A DNA stretch of 64,000 bases, taken from WTFV01 sp965200895. Its GTDB lineage: Bacteria; Acidobacteriota; Vicinamibacteria; Vicinamibacterales; UBA8438. Of the stretch, positions 1 through 8,796 are shown one piece after another. The stretch is from assembly GCA_965200895.1 (NCBI GenBank), contig CBDAVM010000001.1, positions 372,001 through 436,000 of the forward strand, read 5' to 3'. Made by a program: the position numbers and the translations under genes. Position 1 is the stretch's first letter; the number at the start of each line of letters is the position of its first letter. The notes beneath the pieces are model-generated. The model made no database searches and was not told where the DNA came from. It was given only the letters and a program-made list of their open reading frames with translations.

Positions 1-1
1 C

Positions 2-205
2 AACCGCCTCTGGATGAAGGGCGAGACGTCGGGGAACCGGCTGCGGGTGCGGCGCCTGCTGACCGACTGCGACGAAGACACGGTGCTCGTGCGCGTGGAG
101 CGCCAGGGCGAAGGCAACGTGTGTCACACCGGCGAGCGCACCTGTTTCTTCAGGACGCTCGACGAGGGTGCGACCCCGGAGGCTGAGGCGGTACAGGCGA
201 AATGA
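2..205 (+). CDS. hisI: Phosphoribosyl-AMP cyclohydrolase, C-terminal part (window edge)
   Basis: The gene enters from the left edge, so its start is not seen. HisI opens the ring of phosphoribosyl-AMP, the third step of histidine synthesis. The visible 67 residues contain the family signature RLWMKGETSGN, then LLTDCDEDTVLVRV and CHTGERTCFFR, which carry the metal-binding Asp and Cys residues of HisI. No HisE-like pyrophosphohydrolase domain follows; the protein ends about 15 residues after the signature. The stop overlaps the hisG start as ATGA, so translation is probably coupled. Confidence 0.93.
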   Translation, partial: NRLWMKGETSGNRLRVRRLLTDCDEDTVLVRVERQGEGNVCHTGERTCFFRTLDEGATPEAEAVQAK

Positions 206-1083
206 AGCTGCGGCTGGGCATCCCGAAGGGCTCGTTGCAGGAGTCGACGGTGCAGCTCTTCGCGCGCGCCGGCTTCAACATCTACGTCAGCACCCGCTCC
301 TACTATCCGACGATCGACGACCCCGAGATCGAGTGCACCCTGATTCGGGCGCAGGAGATGGCGCGCTACGTCGCCGACGAGGCGGTCGATGCGGGGCTGA
401 CCGGCATCGACTGGATAGAAGAGCACCGGGCGGCCACCGGCGAGGAAGTGGTGGGCGTCACCGATCTGGTCTATTCCAAGCAGAGCTTCCGCAAGGTGCG
501 CTGGGTGCTCGCGGTGCCGGAGGAGTCGAAGTACCAGTCGCCGCGGGATCTGGAAGGTGCGCGGATATCGACCGAGCTCGTGCACGTGACCGAGGCGTAC
601 TTCGAGCGGCTCGGCGTCGACGTCAACGTGGAGTTCTCGTGGGGGGCGACCGAGGTGAAGCCGCCCGACCTGGCCGACGCGATCGTCGAAGCGACCGAGA
701 CCGGATCGACGATCCGGGCCAACCACCTGCGCATCATCGACACGGTGCTCGAATCGAACCCGCAGCTCATCGCGAACCGGTGCGCCGTCGAGGACGAGGC
801 GAAACGAACGAAGATCGAGAACATCGCCCTGCTGCTGCGAGCGGCGATGGAAGCCCAGGGCCGGGTCGGCCTGATGCTGAACGTGCCGCGTGCCGACCTG
901 GATGCCATTCTCGCGCTGCTGCCGGCGCTGCAGCGCCCGACCGTGTCGCCCCTGAGCGACGCCGACTGGGTGGCGGTGTCCACCGTGCTCGAGGAGCGCG
1001 CGGTTCGCGAGATCATCCCGCGGCTGCGGGCGGCCGGGGGACATGGAATCGTCGAGTACCCGCTCAACAAGATCGTCCTATGA
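202..1083 (+). CDS. hisG: ATP phosphoribosyltransferase, long form
   Basis: It catalyses the first, committed step of histidine synthesis, joining ATP and PRPP. The protein has 293 residues, the length of the long HisG form that carries its own C-terminal histidine-binding domain, so no HisZ is expected and none is seen. Recognisable parts are the N-terminal RLGIPKGSLQ, the substrate-site stretch DAGLTGIDWIEE near residue 65, and the C-terminal YPLNKIVL that closes the regulatory domain. The ATG overlaps the hisI stop, and its own stop overlaps the hisD start as ATGA. Confidence 0.95.
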   Translation: MKLRLGIPKGSLQESTVQLFARAGFNIYVSTRSYYPTIDDPEIECTLIRAQEMARYVADEAVDAGLTGIDWIEEHRAATGEEVVGVTDLVYSKQSFRKVRWVLAVPEESKYQSPRDLEGARISTELVHVTEAYFERLGVDVNVEFSWGATEVKPPDLADAIVEATETGSTIRANHLRIIDTVLESNPQLIANRCAVEDEAKRTKIENIALLLRAAMEAQGRVGLMLNVPRADLDAILALLPALQRPTVSPLSDADWVAVSTVLEERAVREIIPRLRAAGGHGIVEYPLNKIVL

Positions 1084-2372
1084 AGGTCATCGCGTCGTCG
1101 CAGACCCGGACGGTGCGGGCGCTGGTCGACCGCGGGAGCGCCCCCGACCCCGACGTCGCCTCCCGCGTGGCCGCCATCGTCGAGGATGTGCGGCGGCGGG
1201 GCGACCGGGCGGTCCTGCAGTACGCCCGGACATTCGACCGTCTCGAAGGCCCGGCAGAGCTCGACGCCGACGAGATCCGGCGCGGCGCCCGGGAGACGCC
1301 GCCGGCCGTGCGCTCCGCGATCCGGGCCGCGGCGCGCAACATCCGGCGGGTGTCGTCGAAGCAGGTCCCCAGAGGCTGGCGGACGACGGCGGCGCCGGGC
1401 GTGGTGATCGAGCAGCGGGTGACGCCGCTCGACCGGGTCGGCTGCTACGTGCCGGGGGGACGGCATCCGCTGCCGTCGTCGCTGCTGATGACGGCGATCC
1501 CCGCGCGCGCGGCCGGCGTGCCGGACGTGATAGCCGCCTGTCCGAACCCCGCCCCGGCGGTGCTCACGGCCGCGCTGGAGGCGAAGGTGTCGCGCCTGTT
1601 CCGCATCGGTGGCGCGCAAGCCATCGCGGCGCTGGCGTACGGCACGGCGACGATCCCCCGCGTGGACAAGATCGTCGGGCCGGGGAGCGCCTGGGTCGCC
1701 GAGGCCAAGGCGCAGGTGGCCCGCGACTGCCCCATCGACTTCTACGCCGGCCCGACCGAGATTGTCGTCGTGTCGAGCGACGGCGACCCGGAGTGGATCG
1801 CGGCGGACCTGGTGGCGCAGGCCGAGCACGACCCGGACGCGCGGGCCATCCTGCTCACGCCGGAACGGCCGCTGGCGCGCGCGGTGGCCGACGCCGTCGC
1901 CACCCAGGTCGAGGAGCATCCGGACGCGGCGCCGTCTATCGCCCGGCACGGGGTCGCCGTCGTGACGAAGACCCTCGACGAGGCGGTCGATCTGGCGAAC
2001 GCCATTGCCCCCGAACACGCGGTGGCCGACACCCTGGCGGTCGCCCGCCGGGTGACGCGGGCCGGCACCGTCTTCGTCGGCCCCCACGGCGCGCAGGCGG
2101 CCGGCGACTACGCCACGGGGTCGAACCATGTGCTGCCGACGGGCGGGGCGGCGCGTGTCCGCGGGGGCCTGAGCGCCGCCGACTTCGTGCGGGTGAACAG
2201 CATCCAGCGGTTGACGCGGCAGGGGCTGCGCGGTCTGGGGCCGAGCATCATCTCGCTGGCCAACGCCGAGGGCCTCTACGCGCACGCCGCGTCGGTGGCG
2301 AGACGCGTGCTGCCGCCGCCGCGCACCAGGGGCCCGGCGCGGGAAACCGGCGGTACGGGAGCAGGCGGTTGA
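1080..2372 (+). CDS. hisD: Histidinol dehydrogenase
   Basis: HisD performs the last two NAD-dependent oxidations, histidinol to histidine, using zinc. The 430-residue product has the family landmarks VGCYVPGGRHPLPSS, KIVGPGSAWVAEAK, FYAGPTEIVVV, AQAEHDPDARA and the late YATGSNHVLPTGG. The start used here is the ATG overlapping the hisG stop. An open frame continues upstream through hisG, but it has no HisD similarity and is a shadow. Where most HisD have APEHLE, this one reads APEHAVADT, a small divergence in a substrate-contact segment. Confidence 0.95.
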   Translation: MKVIASSQTRTVRALVDRGSAPDPDVASRVAAIVEDVRRRGDRAVLQYARTFDRLEGPAELDADEIRRGARETPPAVRSAIRAAARNIRRVSSKQVPRGWRTTAAPGVVIEQRVTPLDRVGCYVPGGRHPLPSSLLMTAIPARAAGVPDVIAACPNPAPAVLTAALEAKVSRLFRIGGAQAIAALAYGTATIPRVDKIVGPGSAWVAEAKAQVARDCPIDFYAGPTEIVVVSSDGDPEWIAADLVAQAEHDPDARAILLTPERPLARAVADAVATQVEEHPDAAPSIARHGVAVVTKTLDEAVDLANAIAPEHAVADTLAVARRVTRAGTVFVGPHGAQAAGDYATGSNHVLPTGGAARVRGGLSAADFVRVNSIQRLTRQGLRGLGPSIISLANAEGLYAHAASVARRVLPPPRTRGPARETGGTGAGG

Positions 2373-2983
2373 GCACGAACGACGCAGCAGCGGACCCGCG
2401 CCAGGCGGTGCTGACCCGCGAGACGACCGAGACGCGGATCGCGCTGCGGATCGCGCTCGACGGCGGCGGGCGCTACACCGTCAGCACCGGCATCCGCTTC
2501 TTCGACCACATGCTGGAGCTGCTGGCCCGGCACGGGGCCTTCGACCTGACGATACGGGCCACCGGAGACCTCGACGTCGACCAGCACCATACGGTCGAGG
2601 ACGTCGGCATCGCACTCGGGCAGGCGGTATCACAGGCGCTCGGCTCGAAGCGGGGCATCAACCGGGCCGGGTACTTCGTCATGCCGATGGACGAGACGCT
2701 GGGGGTGGCCGCCGTCGATCTCGGTGGCCGCGTCCATGCCGTCACCGACCTGAACCTGGCCGTCGAGCGCGTCGGCGACCTGCAGGCCGAGCTGGTCCAC
2801 GACTTCTTCGACGGCTTCGCCCAGGGGGCGCGCGCCAACGTGCACGTGAAGGTGCTGTACGGCCGGTCGAGCCACCACCAGATCGAGGCGCTCTTCAAGG
2901 CCTTCGCGCGGGCGCTGCGGGTGGCCTGCTCGCGCGACCGGCAACTCGGCGAGATGCTGCCGAGCACGAAGGAGCTGCTCTAG
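2369..2983 (+). CDS. hisB: Imidazoleglycerol-phosphate dehydratase
   Basis: It dehydrates imidazoleglycerol phosphate to imidazoleacetol phosphate. The 204-residue protein is the stand-alone dehydratase, without the phosphatase domain of enteric HisB. It has the metal-binding histidine motifs FFDHMLELLARHG, DVDQHHTVEDVG, HDFFDGFAQGA and GRSSHHQIEALFKAFARAL. The best start is a TTG that overlaps the hisD stop as TTGA, giving MSTNDAAADPRQ. No ATG is available before the conserved region. The long open frame upstream in this phase is a shadow of hisD. It is followed at once by a dispersed repeat. Confidence 0.94.
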   Translation: MSTNDAAADPRQAVLTRETTETRIALRIALDGGGRYTVSTGIRFFDHMLELLARHGAFDLTIRATGDLDVDQHHTVEDVGIALGQAVSQALGSKRGINRAGYFVMPMDETLGVAAVDLGGRVHAVTDLNLAVERVGDLQAELVHDFFDGFAQGARANVHVKVLYGRSSHHQIEALFKAFARALRVACSRDRQLGEMLPSTKELL

Positions 2984-3087
2984 GAGCTTGCGCCACAGAA
3001 ACGCAACGGAGCGAGTTCTGCGGCGCAAGGTCGTGGAACGGGGGGATGGGCCGAAAACGCCGAGTCAGCGAGGCGTTTTCTGGGCTC
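2984..3087 (+). repeat. Dispersed 3' repeat, copy A (between hisB and hisH)
   Basis: This roughly 104-base element starts directly after the hisB stop. It contains two inverted repeats: an outer pair CTTGCGCCACAG / CTGCGGCGCAAG and an inner pair GAAAACGCC / GGCGTTTTC. The inner pair has an A-tract before and a T-tract after the stem, like an intrinsic terminator. Between them lies the conserved core GGAACGGGGGGATGGGCCG. Copies B (11912), C (23755) and D (60990, partial) match it. Placed here, it makes the only sizeable gap in the hisI-hisF part of the operon. Confidence 0.8.
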
Positions 3088-3099
3088 CAGGAGGCGGGC

Positions 3100-3729
3100 A
3101 TGCGCATCGCGTTGATCGACTACGACGCCGGCAACCTCGCATCCGTGCGCAAGGCGCTGACCCACCTCGGCGCGCGCTTCGAGACGCCGGCCGGACCGGA
3201 CGCGCTCGCCGGGGCCCGCGCGGTGATCGTGCCCGGGGTCGGCAACTTCGAGGTGACGACGGCTCTCGACGCCGACTGGCGGCGCGCCATCACCGGCGTC
3301 ATCGAGCGGGGCGGGCTGCTGCTCGGCATCTGCGTCGGCCTGCAATGGCTCTTCGAAGGCAGCGCGGAGGCGCCCGGCGTGCCGGGTTTCGGCGCGCTGC
3401 CGGGACACTGCCGGCTCATCGAGCATCCCGACCCGGCCGGGCCCGCCGACGGGGCGCTCTTCAAGGTGCCGCACGTCGGCTGGAACAGCCTGCACCGCAG
3501 GCGCGACTCGTGGGTGCTCGACGGCGTGGAGGAGGGCGACCAGGTGTACTTCACGCACTCCTACGCCGCCCCCGTCGGTCCCGACTGCATCGGCTCGACC
3601 ACCTACGGCATCGAGTTCGCCAGCGTCGTCGAGCGCGAGCGGTTCGTGGGCATGCAGTTCCATCCCGAGAAATCGGGCGATGTCGGCCTGCGCATCTTCA
3701 GGAACGTGCTGGATCGGATGGCCGCCTGA
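3100..3729 (+). CDS. hisH: Imidazole glycerol phosphate synthase, glutaminase subunit
   Basis: HisH releases ammonia from glutamine and passes it to HisF. The 209-residue protein is a class I glutamine amidotransferase: the nucleophile Cys lies in LLGICVGLQ, and the His-Glu pair in GMQFHPEKSG. The N-terminus MRIALIDYDAGN is typical. The chosen ATG has AGGAGG about 8 bases upstream. An in-frame ATG 54 bases earlier lies inside the dispersed repeat and encodes unrelated residues. The stop overlaps the hisF start as ATGA-type coupling, fitting an obligate HisH-HisF complex. Confidence 0.95.
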   Translation: MRIALIDYDAGNLASVRKALTHLGARFETPAGPDALAGARAVIVPGVGNFEVTTALDADWRRAITGVIERGGLLLGICVGLQWLFEGSAEAPGVPGFGALPGHCRLIEHPDPAGPADGALFKVPHVGWNSLHRRRDSWVLDGVEEGDQVYFTHSYAAPVGPDCIGSTTYGIEFASVVERERFVGMQFHPEKSGDVGLRIFRNVLDRMAA

Positions 3730-4517
3730 TGCTGTCCAAGCGCATCATCGCCTGCCTTGATGTCCGCGACGGCCAGGTCGTCAAGGGCGTCAACTTCGAA
3801 GGGCTGCGCTCGGCCGGCGACCCGGCCGCACTCTCCCGGCGCTACAACCGCGAGGGCATCGACGAGGTGGTGATCCTCGACGTCACGGCGACGATCGAGA
3901 AACGCAGGGCGATGGCGCGCACGATTCACGCCGTGGCGCAGGAGATCTTCCTGCCGCTGTGCGTGGGCGGCGGGATCCGGGACCAGGCGCACGCCGACGC
4001 CGCCATCGAGGCGGGCGCCGACAAGGTGAGCCTGAACACCGCCGCCATCGCCCGTCCGGAACTGCTGACCGCGCTCGCGCGGCGCTACGGCAGCCAGGCC
4101 GTGATCGTCGCGATCGACGCCAAGCGCGAGGGCGGCGGGTTCCGCATCTACGTGCGCAGCGGACAGCAGGCGACCGGTCGCGACGCGGTGGAATGGGCGC
4201 GGGAAGCGGCCGACCGGGGCGCCGGCGAGATCCTGCTGACGTCCATCGACCGCGACGGGACGAAGAGCGGGTTCGACTGCGAGCTGACCGCGGCGGTCTC
4301 CGCGGCGGTCTCCATCCCGGTCATCGCGTCGGGCGGCGCCGGCACGTTCGATCACTTCGTCGACGTGTTCACCGCGGGCCGGGCGGACGCCGCGCTCGCG
4401 GCTTCGATCTTCCACTACGCCGAGCACGCGGTGGCGGACCTCAAGCAGCACCTCCACGACCGGGACATCCCGGTGCGGATGGGCTGGGCGCGGGCCGCCG
4501 CGGGGTCGTCCGCTTGA
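3729..4517 (+). CDS. hisF: Imidazole glycerol phosphate synthase, cyclase subunit
   Basis: HisF is a TIM barrel that uses ammonia from HisH to make imidazoleglycerol phosphate and AICAR. The 262 residues include the N-terminal MLSKRIIACLDVRDGQVVKG with catalytic Asp11, the phosphate site LCVGGGIRD, DKVSLNTAA, the second catalytic region VIVAIDAKRE with an Asp near 130, and the second phosphate site VIASGGAGTFDHF. The ATG overlaps the hisH stop. The end is followed by a 112-base gap before hisA in which the 15-mer GCGGGGTCGTCCGCT occurs twice. Confidence 0.95.
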   Translation: MLSKRIIACLDVRDGQVVKGVNFEGLRSAGDPAALSRRYNREGIDEVVILDVTATIEKRRAMARTIHAVAQEIFLPLCVGGGIRDQAHADAAIEAGADKVSLNTAAIARPELLTALARRYGSQAVIVAIDAKREGGGFRIYVRSGQQATGRDAVEWAREAADRGAGEILLTSIDRDGTKSGFDCELTAAVSAAVSIPVIASGGAGTFDHFVDVFTAGRADAALAASIFHYAEHAVADLKQHLHDRDIPVRMGWARAAAGSSA

Positions 4518-4629
4518 TGTCGGCGCCGCACTCGGCGTCACCGGTAACGCCGATGCGGAGGGGCCGTCGGGCGCGGACCGGCGCGGGGTCGTCCGCTCTG
4601 CGGCATCCGGGGCCGGATACGAGGGGACC

Positions 4630-5328
4630 GTGCTGATTCCATCCATCGATCTCAAGGGCGGGCAGGTCGTGCAGCTCATCCAGGGCGAGCGGCCGGCCAT
4701 CGCCTCGGACGACATCGACGGCTGGGTGCGGAAGTTCCAGGACTTTCCGCGCGTGCAGGTCATCGACCTCGACGCGGCGATGGAATCCGGCGACAACGAC
4801 GCCCTCGTGCGGTCCATCGCCCCGCGGCTGACGTGCCGCGTCGGCGGCGGGATTCGCACCATCGAGCGCGCGCGCACGGTGCTCGGCTACGGCGCGTCGG
4901 CCGTGATCGTCGGCTCGTCGCTGTTCCGTGACGGAAGACCCGACGTCGACTTCGCGAAGGCGCTGGCCGACGTCGTCGGACCGGAGCGGGTCATCGCCGC
5001 GGTCGACAGCAGGGACGGTCGCGTGGTCGTCAGGGGTTGGCGCGAGTCGACGCCGGTGACCGCCGTCGAAGCGGTGCGGGCGCTCGAGCCCTGGTGCGGC
5101 GAGTTCCTCTACACGCACGTGGACCGGGAAGGGCTCATGCAGGGAACCGACATGGAGGCCATCCTGGCCGTCCGTGAGGCGACATCCCGACGCCTGACCG
5201 CGGCCGGGGGAATCACCACGCAGGCCGAGATCGACCGGCTCGATGCGGCCGGCATCGACGCGGTGGTCGGCATGGCCATCTACACCGGCCGGCTCGACGC
5301 CACCCCGCCGGCACGCGATCGCGCCTGA
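4630..5328 (+). CDS. hisA: ProFAR isomerase (HisA), divergent form
   Basis: HisA isomerises ProFAR to PRFAR, the HisF substrate. It is a GTG-started TIM barrel of 232 residues with the N-terminal LIPSIDLKGGQVVQL (catalytic Asp7), CRVGGGIRTIERA, AVIVGSSLF, VDSRDGRVVVRGW, THVDREGLMQG (second catalytic Asp) and LTAAGGITTQ. The stretch QLIQGERPAIASDDIDGW and the position after hisF rather than before it differ from the common HisA type, so this is a divergent branch. PriA and TrpF specificities are not indicated. It is the last recognisable gene of the operon; hisC and hisE are not in the window. Confidence 0.88.
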   Translation: MLIPSIDLKGGQVVQLIQGERPAIASDDIDGWVRKFQDFPRVQVIDLDAAMESGDNDALVRSIAPRLTCRVGGGIRTIERARTVLGYGASAVIVGSSLFRDGRPDVDFAKALADVVGPERVIAAVDSRDGRVVVRGWRESTPVTAVEAVRALEPWCGEFLYTHVDREGLMQGTDMEAILAVREATSRRLTAAGGITTQAEIDRLDAAGIDAVVGMAIYTGRLDATPPARDRA

Positions 5329-5482
5329 CGTGCAGTCGGGCGACAACCGTCACAGCGAGCCCCCCGAATCTCCGCCCGCGTCGTATCCGCCGCCGGAATC
5401 GTGGCCGTGATGGCCGCGTCGGGCTGATCGTCGGTGACAGCGGCGGCGAAGTCCGTCCCCGGCCGAGCCGCCTGTCCCGCCG

Positions 5483-6290
5483 TCAGAACTGCAGGTTCAG
5501 CAGCAGCGAGTACGTCCGCGGCGCACCGAGCATGACCTGGTTGGCGTAGATGAACGACGGGTCGGTCTGCCCCAGATAGAAGATGTCGGACCAGGAGGCG
5601 TAGGCCGTGTCGGTCAGGTTGTCGACGTTGAACGACACGCGCACGCGGCCGGGCGTCCACGCCACATGGGCGTCCGCCCGCGCATGGCCGTTGAGAGTGA
5701 TCGTGTTGGCGTTGTTGGCCGGCCGGTCACCGACCAGCCGCAGCGCGCCGCCCACCTCGAACGGCCCACCGCCGATGTTGCCGTGGCTGGCCCAGAGATT
5801 GCCGACGGCCGTCGGGACGTTGGGCGGCGTATTGCCGGCGAAGCGGACGAAATTGGCCGAGGGCACGAACTCCGCATCCGTCCAGGCCACGCTCGCACCG
5901 ACCTGCGCATGCTCGGTGGGGCGCGACGACGCGGCCAGCTCGAGCCCGCGCGATTCGATGCCGCCGATCGTCGTGGCGCTGTCGAGCGCGAACCGCTCCA
6001 GGATGTCGTCGCGCTCGATGTCGAACCAGGCGGCGGTCAACTGCGTGCGTCCGCCGGCGAGGTCCGCCTTCAGGCCGACCTCCCACTGCAGCGCATCGGT
6101 CAGGTCGAAGTCCTGGTTCGCGTTGACCAGGAACAGGTTGGCGTTGACCGGGTCCTTGGCGTTGCTGAACTGTCCGTAGGCCACCAGGTCGGACCGCAGG
6201 CTGACGACCGCGCCGGTGCGCCAGCTCCACCAGCGGAACTCGCGCTCCGTCCGCCGCGCGCCGCCGACACGTGTGAGATCCATCCGCGGA
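5483..6290 (-). pseudogene. TonB-dependent receptor, C-terminal remnant
   Basis: About 265 residues of the C-terminal beta-barrel of a TonB-dependent outer-membrane receptor are preserved. Landmarks are LVAYGQFSNAKDPVNANLF, WEVGLKADL, AAWFDIERDDILERF, GIESRGLELAA, NVDNLTDTAYASWSDIF and the ending TYSLLLNLQF with the terminal Phe. A complete receptor has about 700 residues with signal peptide and plug; both are missing. The frame stays open upstream to about 6532, but from about 6290 the residues no longer resemble a barrel and run into the promoter of the divergent gene. It is therefore a 5'-deleted remnant and probably not functional. Confidence 0.8.
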
Positions 6291-6522
6291 TCGTGCCACC
6301 GGGCGGGCCGCCCCGTCCTGACGCCCGGCTTACGTTTTCCTGACGCAATTCTGAAGGCTGCCGCCATGCCAGCGGTGTCCGGTCGCGTTCGCGTCGATCG
6401 CCTGGGTCCCACGCGCCCGGAATCCTGGAACCGCTCCACCGTGCAATGGCGTCGCGCATGTCGCCTTCGGGCCATCACTGCATGGTCGCTCGCTGCCGCT
6501 GCCTGTATCATGCAGGAGCCTC

Positions 6523-7290
6523 TTGACAGCACCCATGCAGGTGTGGGAACCGGATCGATACGCCGCGCACGCGCGGTTCGTCTCCGACCTCGGGGCGCCG
6601 GTGGTCGAGCTGCTCGCCCCGCGGCCGGGCGAGCGCGTGCTCGACGTCGGTTGCGGCGACGGTGCGCTGACGGAGAAGCTGGTCGAGGCCGGCTGCCGCG
6701 TGGTGGCCATCGACGCCAGCCCCGGGCAGGTGCAGGCGGCGCGGGAACGCGGACTCGACGCGCGCGTCGCGGACATCACCGCGCTGGACTTCGACGCCGA
6801 GTTCGACGCCGTGTTCAGCAACGCGGTGCTGCACTGGATCCGGAATCCGGATGCGGCGCTGGCGGCAATCCGACGCGCCCTGGCGCCCGGCGGCCGACTC
6901 GTCGCCGAGCTCGGGGGGCACGGGTGCGTCGCCTCGATCCGCGCCGCCTTCGCCGAGGTCCTGGCGGCGCGCGGCATCGACGCGCAACGCCTGAATCCCT
7001 GGTACTTCCCGACCGCCGAGGAGTATCGCGAGCGACTCGACGCCAACGGCTTCGACGTCGATTCGATCCGTCTCTTCCCGCGGCCGACGCCGCTGCCGTC
7101 CGATGTGACCGACTGGCTGGAGACCTTCGCCCAACCGTTCCTCGCCGGCGTCCCCGACGGCGACCGGCCGGCCCTGCTCAGGGAGATGCGCGCGCGGCTC
7201 GAGCCGGTGCTGAGAACGCCGGGCGGCGGCTGGATGGCTGACTATGTCCGCCTCCGGTTCGCGGCGACGAGGCGCACGCAGGAGCCATGA
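6523..7290 (+). CDS. Class I SAM-dependent methyltransferase
   Basis: The 255-residue protein has the SAM-binding motif VLDVGCGDGALTEKL near residue 40, the acidic ribose ligand in VVAIDAS, and NAVLHWIRNPDAALAAIRR, as in the trans-aconitate 2-methyltransferase-like group. The substrate cannot be read from the sequence. The start is TTG with AGGAG four bases before it; an ATG 12 bases further in is an alternative. The stop overlaps the start of the acyltransferase as ATGA, so both are probably made together. Confidence 0.8.
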   Translation: MTAPMQVWEPDRYAAHARFVSDLGAPVVELLAPRPGERVLDVGCGDGALTEKLVEAGCRVVAIDASPGQVQAARERGLDARVADITALDFDAEFDAVFSNAVLHWIRNPDAALAAIRRALAPGGRLVAELGGHGCVASIRAAFAEVLAARGIDAQRLNPWYFPTAEEYRERLDANGFDVDSIRLFPRPTPLPSDVTDWLETFAQPFLAGVPDGDRPALLREMRARLEPVLRTPGGGWMADYVRLRFAATRRTQEP

Positions 7291-8639
7291 CGGCCGGAGC
7301 GGCCCCACCCGCCGGAACGACGCCGCCGAGATCGTGGGTCTGGGCGCTCGGCCGCCTCGCCGTGTACGCCTACTACCGGGTCGAGCGCATCGGCGGCGCC
7401 CTGCCCGACGGCCCGCTGCTGCTGGTCGCCAACCATCCGAACACCCTCATCGACCCGGCGTTCATCCAGGCCACGGCGGGACGCCGCATCCGGTTCCTCG
7501 CCAAGTCCACCCTCTTCGCGTGGCACCCGCTGAGCCCGCTGATCCGCCGCTCGGGGGCGATCCCCGTCTACCGCAGGATCGATCCCGGCGTGGATACCTC
7601 CCGCAACGTGGAGATGTTCGCGGCCGTCGAGGCGTCGCTCGCAGCGGGCGAGGCCGTCTGCCTCTTCCCGGAAGGCACCAGCCACGCCGGCGGCCATCTC
7701 GAGCCGCTGCGAACGGGCGCCGCCCGCATGGCGCTCGACAGTTGCGCCGGCGGCCACCCGGTGACCATCGTGCCGGCAGGGCTCAACTTCGATGCGCTCG
7801 CCCGTTTCCGCTCCCGCGCGACGGCGGTCTACGGACGCCCGGTGGACTACGCGGACCTGGCGGCGAGTCCTGTCGACGCGGGGGCCGCGGTCCGGGCGCT
7901 CACGGACCGCATCGAGCAACGGCTCCGGCGCCTGATGGTCGAAGCGGAGCCGCGGCACGACCTGCCGCTCGTCGAACGCGTCGACCGTCTCTACGCGGCT
8001 GCCCGCGGCGCCTCCCGTGACGCGCGCGAGCGGCTCGGCCGCCGCCGCCTGATCGCCGCCGGCCTGGCCAGGCTGCGCGAGGGGGATCCGGCGCGCCTGG
8101 CGGAACTGACGGCGCAGGTGGAGGAGTACCTGGCCAGCCTGGCGCGGTTCGGCCTCCGCGAGCGCGACGTGGAGCAGCGCATTCCCGCGGCCGCGGTCGT
8201 CCGCTTCGCACTCCGCGAGGGCCTTCTGGCGCTGCTTCTCGGTCCGGTGGCGCTGGCCAGCATCCTCGTCTTCGCCGCGCCCTACTGGCTCACCGACCGG
8301 ATCGGCCGGTGGGCGCCCAACCTGCAGAGCCGCGCGGTGTGGCAGGTCATCGGCGGCGGCCTGCTGCACGGGACCTGGATCACGGCCATGGCCACGACCG
8401 CAGGCGTACTGACCACGGCGACGACCGGCGTCGCGACGGGCCTGGGACTGGTGGCGCTGGCCGTCCTCGGCACGCTGGCGGTCGAGCGGGAGTCGGCCGT
8501 CTGGCGCACCACCCGCGCCTTCTTCGCACTGCGCCTGACACCGCTCCGCGTCCGCAGCGCCCTGCGGCAACAGCGCGCGGCGCTGGCCGACATGCTCGAC
8601 GACGTGCGCGCCTGGGTCGAGAGCAGAACCCGGTACTGA
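7287..8639 (+). CDS. PlsC-type 1-acylglycerol-phosphate acyltransferase family protein
   Basis: The 450-residue protein belongs to the glycerolipid acyltransferase family. It has the acceptor-site motif NHPNTLIDP (the variant with five residues between His and Asp), the block FLAKSTLFAWHPLSPLIR, SGAIPVYRR and the FPEGTSHAGG motif near residue 130. After the catalytic half comes an Arg-rich region, then two hydrophobic stretches around residues 310-335 and 355-395 that probably anchor it in the inner membrane. The exact acyl acceptor is not known; phospholipid or lipid remodelling is the likely role. It is coupled by overlap to the methyltransferase before it. Confidence 0.8.
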   Translation: MTAGAAPPAGTTPPRSWVWALGRLAVYAYYRVERIGGALPDGPLLLVANHPNTLIDPAFIQATAGRRIRFLAKSTLFAWHPLSPLIRRSGAIPVYRRIDPGVDTSRNVEMFAAVEASLAAGEAVCLFPEGTSHAGGHLEPLRTGAARMALDSCAGGHPVTIVPAGLNFDALARFRSRATAVYGRPVDYADLAASPVDAGAAVRALTDRIEQRLRRLMVEAEPRHDLPLVERVDRLYAAARGASRDARERLGRRRLIAAGLARLREGDPARLAELTAQVEEYLASLARFGLRERDVEQRIPAAAVVRFALREGLLALLLGPVALASILVFAAPYWLTDRIGRWAPNLQSRAVWQVIGGGLLHGTWITAMATTAGVLTTATTGVATGLGLVALAVLGTLAVERESAVWRTTRAFFALRLTPLRVRSALRQQRAALADMLDDVRAWVESRTRY

Positions 8640-8684
8640 CTGCCGGACCGGCCGGAGTCGATCGCGCACTCGGTCCCGGAAGAG

Positions 8685-8714
8685 GCTCCGCGGCGGGGCG
8701 GCCCTCCGCGGAGC
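8685..8714. terminator. Possible bidirectional terminator hairpin
   Basis: A perfect 9-base inverted repeat GCTCCGCGG / CCGCGGAGC with a 12-base loop lies between the convergent acyltransferase and HAD genes. No T-run follows, so termination is inferred from position only. Confidence 0.4.
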
Positions 8715-8796
8715 GGTCCGCGCGGGCGGCGCTCGGCGGGGCCGGACCTGTCGTTATCGGGCCGGATCCGGGAGCCGTGGTCCGCGCGGACGGGGC

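Noticed and set aside
1043..2368. 5' extension of the hisB frame
   Set aside because: It overlaps hisD completely and has low-complexity Arg/Gly/Pro sequence; the TTGA overlap start explains hisB.
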